Positions 26,900 to 35,838 of a stretch of DNA of 64,000 nt are shown here, piece after piece. The notes under the pieces are model-generated. The model made no database searches. It saw only the letters and a program-made list of their open reading frames with translations, and was not told where the DNA came from. The translations under genes were made by a program, and so were the position numbers. This DNA is from Microcoleus sp. FACHB-DQ6 (GTDB lineage: Bacteria; Cyanobacteriota; Cyanobacteriia; Cyanobacteriales; Microcoleaceae), in NCBI GenBank assembly GCA_014695175.1, contig JACJNV010000108.1:1-64000 (forward strand). Direction: 5' to 3'. Positions within the stretch are counted from its first letter, which is position 1; each line of letters starts with the position of its first letter.

Positions 26900-29545
26900 A
26901 TGCAATTTCTACCCAAAACAATCCCCGAAATTCAACCAGAAATCATATCAGTTAAAGAATCACCGCCAGAACTTGTTACTTTCGATGTCGGCGGGATGAA
27001 ATGTGCCGGCTGCGCGAAAGCTGTCGAACGCCAACTCATGCAATATTCAGGCGTAATTTCAGCTTGCGTTAACTTAGCCGTAGAAGTCGCAACGGTTGAG
27101 TGTGAACCGGGGACTGTCGATGCAGAAGCTTTAGCGAAAAAGTTGACTGATAATGGATTTCCCTCTCAGTCTCGTTCAGGTGAAAATCAGTGGGAAGCAG
27201 AAGCGACAACAATTGAACGGCGGCGACAAGAAATTCGACAGCAAATCAAGCAATTGACGATTGCCCTTATCCTAATTATTCTATCCGGTTTAGGTCACGT
27301 ACTCGGCACAAAAGCTCCAATTCTCAGCAATATTTGGTTTCACTGGGGACTCGCCACCCTAGCTTTGCTGCTACCGGGCCGCCCGATTATCGTTGACGGG
27401 TGCCGCAGTTTGTGGCGAAATGCACCCAACATGAATACTTTGGTAGCTTTAGGCGCTGTCACAGCTTACACCGCTAGCAACGCGGCGCTGCTGTTTCCAC
27501 GGATGGGATGGGAGTGCTTTTTTGACGAACCTGTGATGCTGCTGGGCTTTATTTTGTTGGGCAAAACTCTCGAACAGCAAGCCAGACGCCGCGCTGCATC
27601 AGCTTTACAAGCTTTAATCGCATTGCAGCCGGCGAAAGCCCGCTTAGTTGATTTTAAACTCCCGAGTTTAGATTTGCGATCGGAAGAATTGCCTTTAAAC
27701 TCGACATCAGAGGTCTACGATCCACAATACATTGAAATTCCAGCCGATCGCGTCCGAGTGGGAGAATGGCTGCAAGTTTTGCCCGGGGAAAAAATACCGG
27801 TAGACGGCGAAATTTGCGAAGGCAAAACAACCATAGATGAGTCGATGCTGACTGGCGAATCAATGCCGGTTTTGAAGCAACCAGGCGATACAGTTGCGGC
27901 GGGAACTATCAATAAATCCGGGGCAGTTGTGATGCGGGCAACTCGCACCGGTAAGGAAACCACTGTAGCTCAAATGGTTGCTTTGGTGCAGGCAGCCCAA
28001 ACTCGCAAAGCGCCGATTCAAAATTTAGCTGATACTGTGGCGGGATATTTTGTATATGGGGTGATGGCGATATCGGTTTTAACTTTCCTATTTTGGTATT
28101 TTGCCGGGACTCATATTTGGCCTTCTGTGCTTTTAGGACACGATATGGGGCATGGGGCATCGGCCATGGGGCATGGGGCATTGGGCATGGGAAATCAATT
28201 ATCAATTACCGATTACCAATTACCAATTACTCATTACCAATCCCCTTTGCTGTTAAGTTTGAAATTGGCGATCGCAGTTTTAGTCATTGCTTGTCCTTGC
28301 GCTTTAGGACTGGCTACCCCAACTGCAATTTTAGTCGGTTCTGGCATCGGGGCGGAGCGTGGACTTTTAATTCGCGGTGGTGATGTTTTAGAACGGGTGC
28401 ATCAATTAGATACGGTAGTTTTTGACAAGACTGGCACTCTGACAACCGGAAATCTCACACTCACAGATTATTTGCCGGTTTTCCAGAATTCCGAGTGGGA
28501 TTTGAATTCAGATATTAATGTTGGCAACAAACAAGATGTTGGTTCCACAATTGATGGAGTTTCTGGCAACAGGCAAGATGCCTGTTCCACAAGTGATGGA
28601 GTTTCTGGCAACAGGCAAGATGCCTGTTCCACAATTGATGGGGCTTCTGACAACAGGCAAGATGCCTGTTCCACAATTGACTCAAAACTGCTGCAAATTG
28701 CGGCGGCGGTGGAAAGGGGCGCTTGTCATCCCATCGCGGCAGCGATTTTGCTGGAAGCTCAACAGCAAGGTTTGCCGCTGCTAGCTGCTGAAGATTTCTG
28801 CACGGAACCGGGCTTCGGGGTTTCTGCTTTGGTGGAGGGCCGACGGGTGTTCGCGGGGAATGCTGAGTGGATGAAGGAGCAGGGGGTCGCTGTGGCGACG
28901 GAATTGTCGGGGTCTTTGCAAGGCAAAACGGCGGTTTACGTGGCTTCTGGGGGCGTTTTGCTGGGGGTAATCGGGCTAAAAGATACTCTGAGGCCGGATG
29001 CTAAGGCGACGGTGGAACGTTTGCGGGGCATGGGATTGCGGGTGATGATGCTAACGGGGGATACGGCGTCTGCGGCGGCGGCGACGGCGCAGCAGCTAGA
29101 TTTGACGCCGGCTGATGTTTTGGCCGAAGTGCGGCCGGATGGGAAGGCTCGGGCGATCGCGAGTTTGCAAGCCCAAGGCTGTAAAGTGGCTGTGGTGGGG
29201 GATGGTATCAATGACGCCCCGGCATTGGCTCAAGCTGATGTCGGTATCGGTTTGCACTGCGGCACTGATGTCGCAGTTGAGACAGCTCAAATTGTGCTGA
29301 TGCGAAATGCTTTGATGGATGTTGTTGAGTCGATCGAGCTGGGGCGCGCTACTTTCAACAAGATTCGCCAAAATTTATTTTGGGCTTTTGGTTACAATAC
29401 TCTGGGAATTCCCGTGGCAGCGGGTATCTTGCTGCCTGCAACCGGAATTCTACTCAGTCCTGCGGCGGCCGGAGCATTTATGGCGTTTAGTTCTGTTAGC
29501 GTGGTTACAAATTCTTTGTTTTTGCGCCGGGGATTTCGAGCTTAA
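26900..29545 (+). CDS. P1B-type heavy metal (copper-type) ATPase with two in-frame repeat insertions
   Basis: The protein has 881 residues. The N-terminal HMA domain has GMKCAGC (Cys35, Cys38). The actuator loop TGES is at 318-321, the CPC metal site at 465-467 (IACPCALG), and the phosphorylated Asp509 in DKTGTLT. His610-Pro611 and GDGINDAPALAQADVGIG follow in the N and P domains. CPC predicts Cu+ (or Ag+) export, as in PacS/CtaA. Two low-complexity inserts break the usual length of about 750-800: residues about 413-449 before the CPC helix, and about 527-593 after DKTGTLT. Both derive from intergenic-type repeats. Catalytic motifs are intact, so the gene is probably active. Confidence 0.93.
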   Translation: MQFLPKTIPEIQPEIISVKESPPELVTFDVGGMKCAGCAKAVERQLMQYSGVISACVNLAVEVATVECEPGTVDAEALAKKLTDNGFPSQSRSGENQWEAEATTIERRRQEIRQQIKQLTIALILIILSGLGHVLGTKAPILSNIWFHWGLATLALLLPGRPIIVDGCRSLWRNAPNMNTLVALGAVTAYTASNAALLFPRMGWECFFDEPVMLLGFILLGKTLEQQARRRAASALQALIALQPAKARLVDFKLPSLDLRSEELPLNSTSEVYDPQYIEIPADRVRVGEWLQVLPGEKIPVDGEICEGKTTIDESMLTGESMPVLKQPGDTVAAGTINKSGAVVMRATRTGKETTVAQMVALVQAAQTRKAPIQNLADTVAGYFVYGVMAISVLTFLFWYFAGTHIWPSVLLGHDMGHGASAMGHGALGMGNQLSITDYQLPITHYQSPLLLSLKLAIAVLVIACPCALGLATPTAILVGSGIGAERGLLIRGGDVLERVHQLDTVVFDKTGTLTTGNLTLTDYLPVFQNSEWDLNSDINVGNKQDVGSTIDGVSGNRQDACSTSDGVSGNRQDACSTIDGASDNRQDACSTIDSKLLQIAAAVERGACHPIAAAILLEAQQQGLPLLAAEDFCTEPGFGVSALVEGRRVFAGNAEWMKEQGVAVATELSGSLQGKTAVYVASGGVLLGVIGLKDTLRPDAKATVERLRGMGLRVMMLTGDTASAAAATAQQLDLTPADVLAEVRPDGKARAIASLQAQGCKVAVVGDGINDAPALAQADVGIGLHCGTDVAVETAQIVLMRNALMDVVESIELGRATFNKIRQNLFWAFGYNTLGIPVAAGILLPATGILLSPAAAGAFMAFSSVSVVTNSLFLRRGFRA
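28138..28247 (+). repeat. ATGGGGC-type repeat inside the P1B ATPase gene
   Basis: ATGGGGCATGGGGCAT-type units are followed by TTACCAATTAC-type units. Both are familiar intergenic low-complexity motifs in these cyanobacteria. Here they encode GHGASAMGHGALGMGN and SITDYQLPITHYQ. Confidence 0.8.
28523..28690 (+). repeat. Four 42-bp tandem units inside the P1B ATPase gene
   Basis: The units begin at 28523, 28565, 28607 and 28649, each 42 bases (14 residues, GNRQDACSTIDGVS). Each contains AACAGGCAAGATGCCTGTTC or a variant. The first copy has diverged (ACAAGATGTTGGTTCC). Confidence 0.9.
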
Positions 29546-29882
29546 ATTGAGGGCTTGTAGATCAAAGTCGGAGGTCATATCGTTTCCGGTTGCACTCGTG
29601 CTCATATAAAGGACACGGCAGTGCCGTTTCCCTACCTGGATTAATTGTAGGGAAACGGCACTGCCGTGTCACAAGCTGTGGGTAATATTAATTTCGATGC
29701 TACCGGATTTGATCTCATCGGTCATTAGCTGGAAACTAATGACTAATGACCTCATCTCAAGACGGATATAAGCCCCTGACACTAAAAGTGGAGAGCAAAG
29801 AAGTTTGGAGATTAGTTCGAGGCCCCAGATTCATCTGTGGAGTCAATCTAAAATCTAAAATGTAAAATCGACTGACTGATGG
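29546..29882. other. 337-base intergenic region with a long palindrome
   Basis: It contains the 23-bp inverted repeat at 29612-29670 and ATTAGTCATTAG-type short repeats. No gene is seen; it separates convergent genes. Confidence 0.6.
29612..29670. repeat. 23-bp perfect inverted repeat
   Basis: The arms at 29612-29634 and 29648-29670 are perfectly complementary, with a 13-base loop. Each arm contains ACGGCAGTGCCGT, itself palindromic. It lies 66 bases after the ATPase stop between convergent genes and could serve as a bidirectional terminator. A related half-site is at about 26660-26680. Confidence 0.75.
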
Positions 29883-30230
29883 CTACAGTGCCATACTTTC
29901 CAAAAGTCGCCAGTTGTTGTTGTTCATAATTGAACGACTCACTAGCTCGAACATTTGACGGCAGTGGTTGTTGGTTTGCAGGGGCAGTTCTTCGTTTTTA
30001 ATCACGAAGTTCATGCGAACCTCTGAGTCGCTGGCCGTGTTTTTCTCAATTAGGACTTCTGCGGTGACAAGTTTGGCAATCGAAACTTGACCTGGGAGCT
30101 CGCGAGCCATGACCGAATCTCCTGTATTGTAGATAATATCAAGATTGCATGACTCTAAAATTTCAATCAGGGACTGACGGAGACGGTCGATCGGAACGGC
30201 AACGATAAAAAAACCAGTATAGCGAGCCAT
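29883..30230 (-). CDS. Conserved-looking cyanobacterial hypothetical protein, 115 residues
   Basis: Start at ATG 30230 (MARYTGFFIVAVPIDRLRQS), preceded by GGAGTTGTCT. I do not recognise a domain. It is a mixed alpha/beta small protein, with YNTGDSVMAREL and VTAEVLIEKN blocks, no signal and no membrane segment. The gene is divergent from tmk with 105 bases between them. Confidence 0.65.
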   Translation of the reverse strand: MARYTGFFIVAVPIDRLRQSLIEILESCNLDIIYNTGDSVMARELPGQVSIAKLVTAEVLIEKNTASDSEVRMNFVIKNEELPLQTNNHCRQMFELVSRSIMNNNNWRLLESMAL

Positions 30231-30335
30231 AGACAACTCCAGCCGTGAGGCATTTAGACTTTATTATCATACCGAACCTAGAACAGATGCACAGAACAAT
30301 ATGGATTTATTTTATTCAGGTGGAAAGTTAGGGCA

Positions 30336-31004
30336 ATGAAAGGCAAACTGATCGTGTTTGAGGGGGTTGAAGGTGCCGGTAAAACTACGCAAATGCAGCG
30401 CTTGATACAGTTCCTGCAAGCAAGTTGCTTTCTGGCAGTCCGCTTGGTGGCTACTCGCGAACCGGGGGGTACTGAGTTGGGAAGGGGACTGCGACATTTG
30501 CTGCTGAAACAAGATGGGGGCGAATCTGTATCCGATCGAGCAGAATTACTCATGTACGCTGCCGATCGCGCTCAACACGTCGAAACTTTTCTCAAACCCG
30601 AGTTATCGAAGGGAACGATTGTTTTATGCGATCGCTTTACTGACTCTACGATTGCTTATCAGGGCTACGGCCGCGGTCTTAAGCTTAATTTAATTAAGCA
30701 GTTGAATGACATTGCCACCGGAGGCTTGGAAAGCGATCTGACTTTGTGGCTGGATATTAATGTGGAGGCGGGTTTGGCGAGGGTAAGGGCCCGGGGAGGG
30801 TGCGATCGGATCGAGCAAGCAGATTTGAAGTTTCACCGCCTTGTACAGCAAGGTTTTGCCGAGTTAGCCGAGGAAAATAAATCTCGAATTGTCCGGATAA
30901 ATGCCGATCGCCCTGAATATGAAGTCGCTCAGGAAATTCAAACTATTGTAACTAGCAGGTTAGAAGCTTGGGGATATTTAAATAATACCTCTTCTGAAAA
31001 ATAG
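30336..31004 (+). CDS. tmk: Thymidylate kinase
   Basis: The 222-residue protein has Walker A FEGVEGAGKTTQ (residues 8-19), the DRX/TREPGGTELG motif and the LID region VRARGGCDRIEQ. It phosphorylates dTMP to dTDP in the cytoplasm. The start has AGGTGG upstream. holB follows 260 bases downstream on the same strand; tmk and holB are often neighbours in bacteria. Confidence 0.96.
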   Translation: MKGKLIVFEGVEGAGKTTQMQRLIQFLQASCFLAVRLVATREPGGTELGRGLRHLLLKQDGGESVSDRAELLMYAADRAQHVETFLKPELSKGTIVLCDRFTDSTIAYQGYGRGLKLNLIKQLNDIATGGLESDLTLWLDINVEAGLARVRARGGCDRIEQADLKFHRLVQQGFAELAEENKSRIVRINADRPEYEVAQEIQTIVTSRLEAWGYLNNTSSEK

Positions 31005-31264
31005 CGCTAGATCATGTGTAGATACAGGGCAATGCCCTGTCCGGCTCCAAGAACTTACAATTTAACATTCTTAACTCAAAACAATTATTTAGCAGTCCCT
31101 TAAACCACAATAACCTTTTAGTATTATACCAACCACCCCCGACGCTTAAGATGTTCTTAATTGCTGACACCCTAGATTTTCATCCTTCATCCTTCATCCT
31201 GATATCCGTTACATCCGTTACATCCGTTACATAATCCGTTGCCGAACTTCCTTCTTCCGCAAAC

Positions 31265-32227
31265 ATGAATTATTTCACATCATTAATCGGACAAGAGCAA
31301 GCAGTAGAATTGCTAACACAAGCAGTCGAGCGCAACCGAATTGCTCCTGGTTATTTATTTGTCGGATCTAACGGCATCGGCAAAAGTTTAGCTGCTCAGT
31401 CTTTCATCGAGCTTTTATTCTCAGCAAATATTCCCGAAACCAGACTAATAGCCTCCGTGCAAAATCGCGTGAGGCAGCGAAATCATCCAGACTTACTGTG
31501 GGTTGAACCAACTTATATGAACCAAGGTAAACGGCTTACGCCAAAGGAAGCAGAGGAAGCCGGTTTAAAGCGGAAAGCACCGCCACAAATTCGCTTAGAA
31601 CAAGTTCGAGAAATCGGTGAATTCCTCAGCCGACCGCCACTAGAAGCTGCGCGTTCAGTCGTAGTTTTGGAACAAGCAGAAACAATGGGTGAGGGAGCAG
31701 CTAACGGCTTGTTGAAAACATTGGAAGAACCTGGAAAAGCAGCGCTCGTTTTAATTGCTCCGACTGTGGAAGCTTTGCTGCCGACTTTAATTTCCCGCTG
31801 TCAAAAAATCCAGTTTTCTCGGCTGAATCCCCAAGCAATGGCACAAGTTTTGCATCAAGCGGGATTCGCGGAGATTTTAGATCATCCCGAGGTAATGGGG
31901 ATGGCTCAGGGAAGTCCTGGGGAGGCAATTTCTATTTGGCAGCAACTGCAATCAATACCCGAGGATTTGCTGCAAAAGGTGAAGCAGTTGCCTCAAAACC
32001 TGCGGTCTGCTTTGGAATTGGCCAAGGAAATTGATAAAACTTTAGATACTGAATCTCAGTTGTGGTTAATCGATTATTTACAGCACTGTTACTGGCAGCA
32101 ATTTTTGGCAGGACGAATTAGTCGATCGCCCTTAGAGCCCTTGGAAAAAGCACGACAATATTTGCTAAACTACGTACAGCCGCGATTAGTTTGGGAATGC
32201 ACACTAATGGGAATATGTCAAGCATAA
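31265..32227 (+). CDS. holB: DNA polymerase III subunit delta-prime
   Basis: The 320-residue protein has an AAA+ clamp-loader domain: FTSLIGQEQAVELL at the start, Walker A GSNGIGKS, Walker B-like VVVLEQAE, and a TLEEPGKAALVLIAPTVEALLPT block (sensor 1 region). The SRC motif of the family is kept (ISRCQKIQF). The zinc-finger cysteines of typical delta-prime are absent from the N-terminal half. It loads the beta clamp with the delta and tau subunits. Confidence 0.9.
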   Translation: MNYFTSLIGQEQAVELLTQAVERNRIAPGYLFVGSNGIGKSLAAQSFIELLFSANIPETRLIASVQNRVRQRNHPDLLWVEPTYMNQGKRLTPKEAEEAGLKRKAPPQIRLEQVREIGEFLSRPPLEAARSVVVLEQAETMGEGAANGLLKTLEEPGKAALVLIAPTVEALLPTLISRCQKIQFSRLNPQAMAQVLHQAGFAEILDHPEVMGMAQGSPGEAISIWQQLQSIPEDLLQKVKQLPQNLRSALELAKEIDKTLDTESQLWLIDYLQHCYWQQFLAGRISRSPLEPLEKARQYLLNYVQPRLVWECTLMGICQA

Positions 32228-32254
32228 TCTAGTGCCAAGTTTGAGCGCAATACG

Positions 32255-32740
32255 ATGAGTAACACGATGGAAAAAGCCACATTTGCAGCAGGTTGTTTTT
32301 GGGGAGTTGAACACAAGTTTCGCGCCGTTGCGGGTGTCGTCTCGACTGCTGCAGGCTACACCGGAGGTCACTGGCCGAATCCCTGCTACCTGGATGTTTG
32401 CGCCAGAGTCACCGGTCACGCTGAATCAGTGCTCGTAGAGTACGATCGATCGCAGGTGAGTTACGAAGCACTGCTAGATGTATTCTGGAACTGTCACGAT
32501 CCTACCCAAATCAATCGCCAAGGCCCCGACAGAGGCGAACAGTACAGGTCTGTGATTTTTTATCATAATTCCGAACAAGAAAAAGCCGCTCGCCTCTCCA
32601 AACAAAAATTGCAAATTTCCGGTAAATACGACAAAGATATTGCCACCGAAATCAAACCTGCTGGTGAATTTTATATGGCAGAGGATTACCACCAGCAATA
32701 TATTGAGAAGAAGCGGATTTCGTCAAAAGTCATTAGTTAA
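32255..32740 (+). CDS. msrA: Peptide methionine sulfoxide reductase A
   Basis: The 161-residue protein has the catalytic Cys14 in GCFWGVE, GYTGGHWPNPCYLDVC, and HDPTQINRQGPDRGEQYRS, all typical of MsrA. It repairs S-form methionine sulfoxide in proteins. The length is at the short end and the C-terminus has YHQQYIEKK without a resolving Cys tail. It starts 28 bases after holB and may be cotranscribed. Confidence 0.95.
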   Translation: MSNTMEKATFAAGCFWGVEHKFRAVAGVVSTAAGYTGGHWPNPCYLDVCARVTGHAESVLVEYDRSQVSYEALLDVFWNCHDPTQINRQGPDRGEQYRSVIFYHNSEQEKAARLSKQKLQISGKYDKDIATEIKPAGEFYMAEDYHQQYIEKKRISSKVIS

Positions 32741-33292
32741 AAATTAGGCAGACCCCACAAAGAATAAAATATCGTAGGGGCGGTCAGGCAATGATATATA
32801 CTAGCGACCAGTTTATTATTAATGCAAAACTCTGCCTCCCCCACGCCATGTTTATTTTCACCTACTTAGTAATAAATCATTAGTCATGAGATAGTGTTTG
32901 GTAGGGGCAATCCCCCTGTGGTATGCCGATGCGATGGGGATGCGCCACAAATCTCAGCTTTGACAATTGCTAAAAACATATAGATGCGGGGCGGGTAATG
33001 CCAGTCTGAAGAGGATTGATAGCATTTTAAACAGCTTGTTACGCAAGTCATAATTTTATAAAAATGCTGTAGTAGTTGGGTGCGTAAAACCTTAACAATT
33101 TTGCAATAAAGCCTAACTAAAGATTGGGCATTTCTGTTTTAATTCTTTTGAAAAAATCCCCCTTTTTGCGTCCCCGACTGTAGTCATTAGTCAGAGGATA
33201 TAAGGAAAAAGGAAGAATATCTAGTTTTGCAGTCTTGCCTGTTTATTTGCTAAGCTAGAGGTGGCGCTCTGTCATCAATAAACCTTAGATTT
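32741..33292. other. 552-base intergenic region without a gene
   Basis: It holds GTAGGGGC/GGGGCAATCC-type dispersed repeats, short ATTAGTCAT motifs and A/T-rich DNA before the metallophosphoesterase gene. I see no ORF, tRNA or strong hairpin. Confidence 0.55.
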
Positions 33293-34129
33293 ATGCACAG
33301 GTTATTAACTGGGAAACTGCGAATAGAGTATTTAACAATACCGATCGCCAATCTTCCAGCAAATCTATCCGGTACTAAAATTGTACAGCTTACTGACTTT
33401 CACTATGATGGGGTGCGGCTGTCGGAAGGGTTGCTAGAAGAGGCGATTGCAGCAGCCAATGAAGCCGAACCCGACCTGATTTTTTTAACCGGTGACTTTA
33501 TTACCTACGATCCCGCGCCTATTTACACCTTAGTGCAGCGATTGAAAAACTTGCAAAGTCGGCTGGGAATTTACGCGGTTTTGGGCAATCACGACCACTA
33601 TTGGCCGAGGGCAAAAACAGAGGTTACTAATGCTTTAAATAGCGTCGGGATTCGGGTTTTGTACAACGAAGCAGCCTATCCTTTGGGGTCAGAATTGGCT
33701 TTAGTTGGGTTGGCAGATTTTTGGTCGGGCGATTTTGCGCCTAAACCTGTAATGGCATCAATAAATCCGGCGATTCCTCGGATTGTCTTGTCTCACAATC
33801 CTGATACTGCTGAAAAGCTGCAAAATTGGCGGATTGATTTGCAGTTGTCTGGGCACACTCACGGCGGTCAAATCGTTATTCCCGGTATCGGCCCTTTGTA
33901 CGCTTGGGTCAGAAAAATTGGCTATATGATTCCTAAACGAATCCGAAAGTTCATTCCTTTGCTGTCGGCTTGCGATCGAGTAGTTACTCACTGGGAATGG
34001 GCTAGCGGTTTGCATCAGGTGGGGAGTAATTTGCTGTACGTGAATCGGGGTTTGGGAACTTATTCGCCGGGAAGGCTATTTTGTCCCCCGGAGGTGACAG
34101 TAATTACTTTGGTTTGTCAACATCGGTAA
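33293..34129 (+). CDS. Calcineurin-type metallophosphoesterase (YkuE/YaeI-like)
   Basis: The protein has 278 residues. Metal-binding motifs in order are LTDFHYDG, LTGDFITYD, LGNHDHYW, LSHNPD and LSGHTHGGQ. It resembles the YkuE/YaeI group, which hydrolyses lipid-A-type or phosphate monoesters at the membrane. No signal peptide is obvious; residues 17-30 are mildly hydrophobic. The downstream GGAAGAA polypurine repeat separates it from the convergent rppA-like gene. Confidence 0.88.
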   Translation: MHRLLTGKLRIEYLTIPIANLPANLSGTKIVQLTDFHYDGVRLSEGLLEEAIAAANEAEPDLIFLTGDFITYDPAPIYTLVQRLKNLQSRLGIYAVLGNHDHYWPRAKTEVTNALNSVGIRVLYNEAAYPLGSELALVGLADFWSGDFAPKPVMASINPAIPRIVLSHNPDTAEKLQNWRIDLQLSGHTHGGQIVIPGIGPLYAWVRKIGYMIPKRIRKFIPLLSACDRVVTHWEWASGLHQVGSNLLYVNRGLGTYSPGRLFCPPEVTVITLVCQHR

Positions 34130-34171
34130 GGGCGGGTTTAGGGTGCACACTTTCCCGATAATAGACAATAT

Positions 34172-34250
34172 AGCAGAAGGAAGAAGGAAGAAGGAAGAAG
34201 GAAGAAGGAAGAGGGAAGAGGGAAGAGGTAAGAGGTAAGAGGTAAGAGGG
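34172..34250. repeat. Polypurine GGAAGAA low-complexity repeat
   Basis: Tandem GAAGGAAGAAG/GGGAAGAG units between two convergent genes. It is the reverse orientation of the tracts at 4040, 8381, 18176 and 31241. Confidence 0.8.
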
Positions 34251-34274
34251 ATTTTTGTACAATTGCTATTATTT

Positions 34275-34961
34275 TTAATTGGCTTCTCCAAAGCGATAGC
34301 CTCTGCCGTAGACAGTGTGAATTAGCACAGATTCGCCCGGTGCTTCTATTTTGCGGCGCAGCAGGCGGATTTGAGCGGCTAATACATTGCTGCTGGGTTT
34401 TTCTGCTTCACTCCACAAATACTGGTGGATTTGTTCGTGTGTTAGCAATTGACCGGTATGGCGCATTAAGTATTCTAATAACTGGCATTCTTTTTCTGAT
34501 AAGTCAATTGTGCGATCGCGCCGATAAGCTAATTGATTGTCGTAGTCTAGCTGTAAATCTGCAACTTGTAGCCGCCCGACAGCAACCTCGGCATCAATAG
34601 TAGGAGGCCGCCGCAGTAATGCGCGGACTCTGGCTAGCAGTTCTCGCAATTCAAAAGGTTTGACTAAATAGTCGTCTGCACCGGCGTCGAGTCCTTGTAC
34701 GCGATCGTCTACGGTATCTTTGGCGGTGAGAAATAGCACGGGCGTACTCCTTCCTTGCGATCGCAACTTCTGGCAAATTGCCAGCCCGGTTTGTCTCGGC
34801 AGCATCCAATCCAAAATTAGTAAATCGTAATTGCCCTGCATTGCTAAATTGCTGCCACTTGCTCCGTCAAATGCCACATCAACTGTATAACCTTCGCGCG
34901 TTAAGACTCGACTCAAAGGGTCAGTTAACTCAACTTCATCATCAACTAAAAGAATCCGCAT
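34275..34961 (-). CDS. rppA: OmpR/PhoB-family response regulator, RppA-like
   Basis: The protein has 228 residues. The receiver domain has Asp51 (LLILDWMLP), Asp7/Asp8 and the conserved Lys in LVKPFELRELLARV. The C-terminal winged helix has RRDRTIDLSEKECQLLEYL and the recognition-helix region NVLAAQIRLLRRKIE. The opening strongly resembles cyanobacterial RppA (redox/nickel control) as I remember it. RppA normally has its kinase RppB next to it; none is present here. The family assignment is firm; the RppA name is probable. Confidence 0.85.
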   Translation of the reverse strand: MRILLVDDEVELTDPLSRVLTREGYTVDVAFDGASGSNLAMQGNYDLLILDWMLPRQTGLAICQKLRSQGRSTPVLFLTAKDTVDDRVQGLDAGADDYLVKPFELRELLARVRALLRRPPTIDAEVAVGRLQVADLQLDYDNQLAYRRDRTIDLSEKECQLLEYLMRHTGQLLTHEQIHQYLWSEAEKPSSNVLAAQIRLLRRKIEAPGESVLIHTVYGRGYRFGEAN

Positions 34962-35013
34962 CCTGATTTCAAATTGGAGATTTGAGATTTTAGGTTAAGT
35001 AAACTAATTTTCC

Positions 35014-35664
35014 CTAGATTTTAATGTGTGGAATACTTTCCGTTTCGCTGCAAGCTGCTGCTACCCATTCCTGGATGGCAGGCAAGGCTAAAATAGCCTC
35101 CGCATAAGCTTTGGCTGATGAATCTAATTTGACTCCGTAGGTGATAAAACGCATAACAACGGGGGCAAACATAGCGTCAACAACTGTGAATTTTCCGAAC
35201 AGCATATTGCCGCCTGTTCCGAATTTTTGGCGGCATTCGCGCCAAATGGCAAAGATGCGATCGATCTCTGCTTCTACACCGGCAGTCATCCCTTCTCCCG
35301 GATAGCGGTTGCGGCAGTCCATCGGCATATTGTCGCGCAAATTTTGGAACCCCGCGTGCATTTCGGCGGCAATGGAACGGGCGATCGCCCGTTCCGCTAT
35401 ATCCGTCGGCCACAAATCATTTGCAAAGCGATCGGCAACGTATTCGCAAATTGCTAATGATTCCCACACTTTCAGATCGCCGTCGATTAAAACTGGCACT
35501 TTTCCCGAGGGAGAATAGCGCCGAATTTCTTCATGCGTTGTAGGCCAGTCTAAGGGGATTCTCACCTCGGCAAATTCCAGTCCAGCTTGTTTCATCGCCA
35601 GCCAAGCACGCAGCGACCAAGACGAATAATTTTTATTACCAATAACAAGTGTCAATTCGGTCAT
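35014..35664 (-). CDS. Glutathione S-transferase family protein
   Basis: The 216-residue protein has an N-terminal thioredoxin fold (VIGNKNYSSWSLRAWLAMKQ, with a Ser/Tyr catalytic region) and the PVLIDGDLKVWESLAICEYVA glutathione-binding block. The helical C-terminal half is complete. It likely acts in detoxification in the cytoplasm; the substrate is unknown. It is single; the OmpR-type regulator lies 52 bases downstream. Confidence 0.88.
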   Translation of the reverse strand: MTELTLVIGNKNYSSWSLRAWLAMKQAGLEFAEVRIPLDWPTTHEEIRRYSPSGKVPVLIDGDLKVWESLAICEYVADRFANDLWPTDIAERAIARSIAAEMHAGFQNLRDNMPMDCRNRYPGEGMTAGVEAEIDRIFAIWRECRQKFGTGGNMLFGKFTVVDAMFAPVVMRFITYGVKLDSSAKAYAEAILALPAIQEWVAAACSETESIPHIKI

Positions 35665-35838
35665 AGTTTAGCTTTCAGCTATTTGCAATCGCCTGTTAAA
35701 TTGTAAGTTTTAGAGTTGAATACACAAAGGGGTGAGACTGAATGACGATCCTCTTCGAGGGCTTTCCTTCGGATCGCTTCGCTAACGCTAACGCGCGATC
35801 GGCCCGTTTTCTGCACTAGCCTCTGCAAACATTTTAGA

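Noticed and set aside
28523-28690. Possible CRISPR array in the 42-bp units
   Set aside because: The units are direct tandem copies with no unique spacers, and they lie inside a coding gene.
28468-28784. Frames on both strands over the 42-bp repeats of the ATPase
   Set aside because: Open only because the repeat has few stops; the ATPase frame has the motifs.
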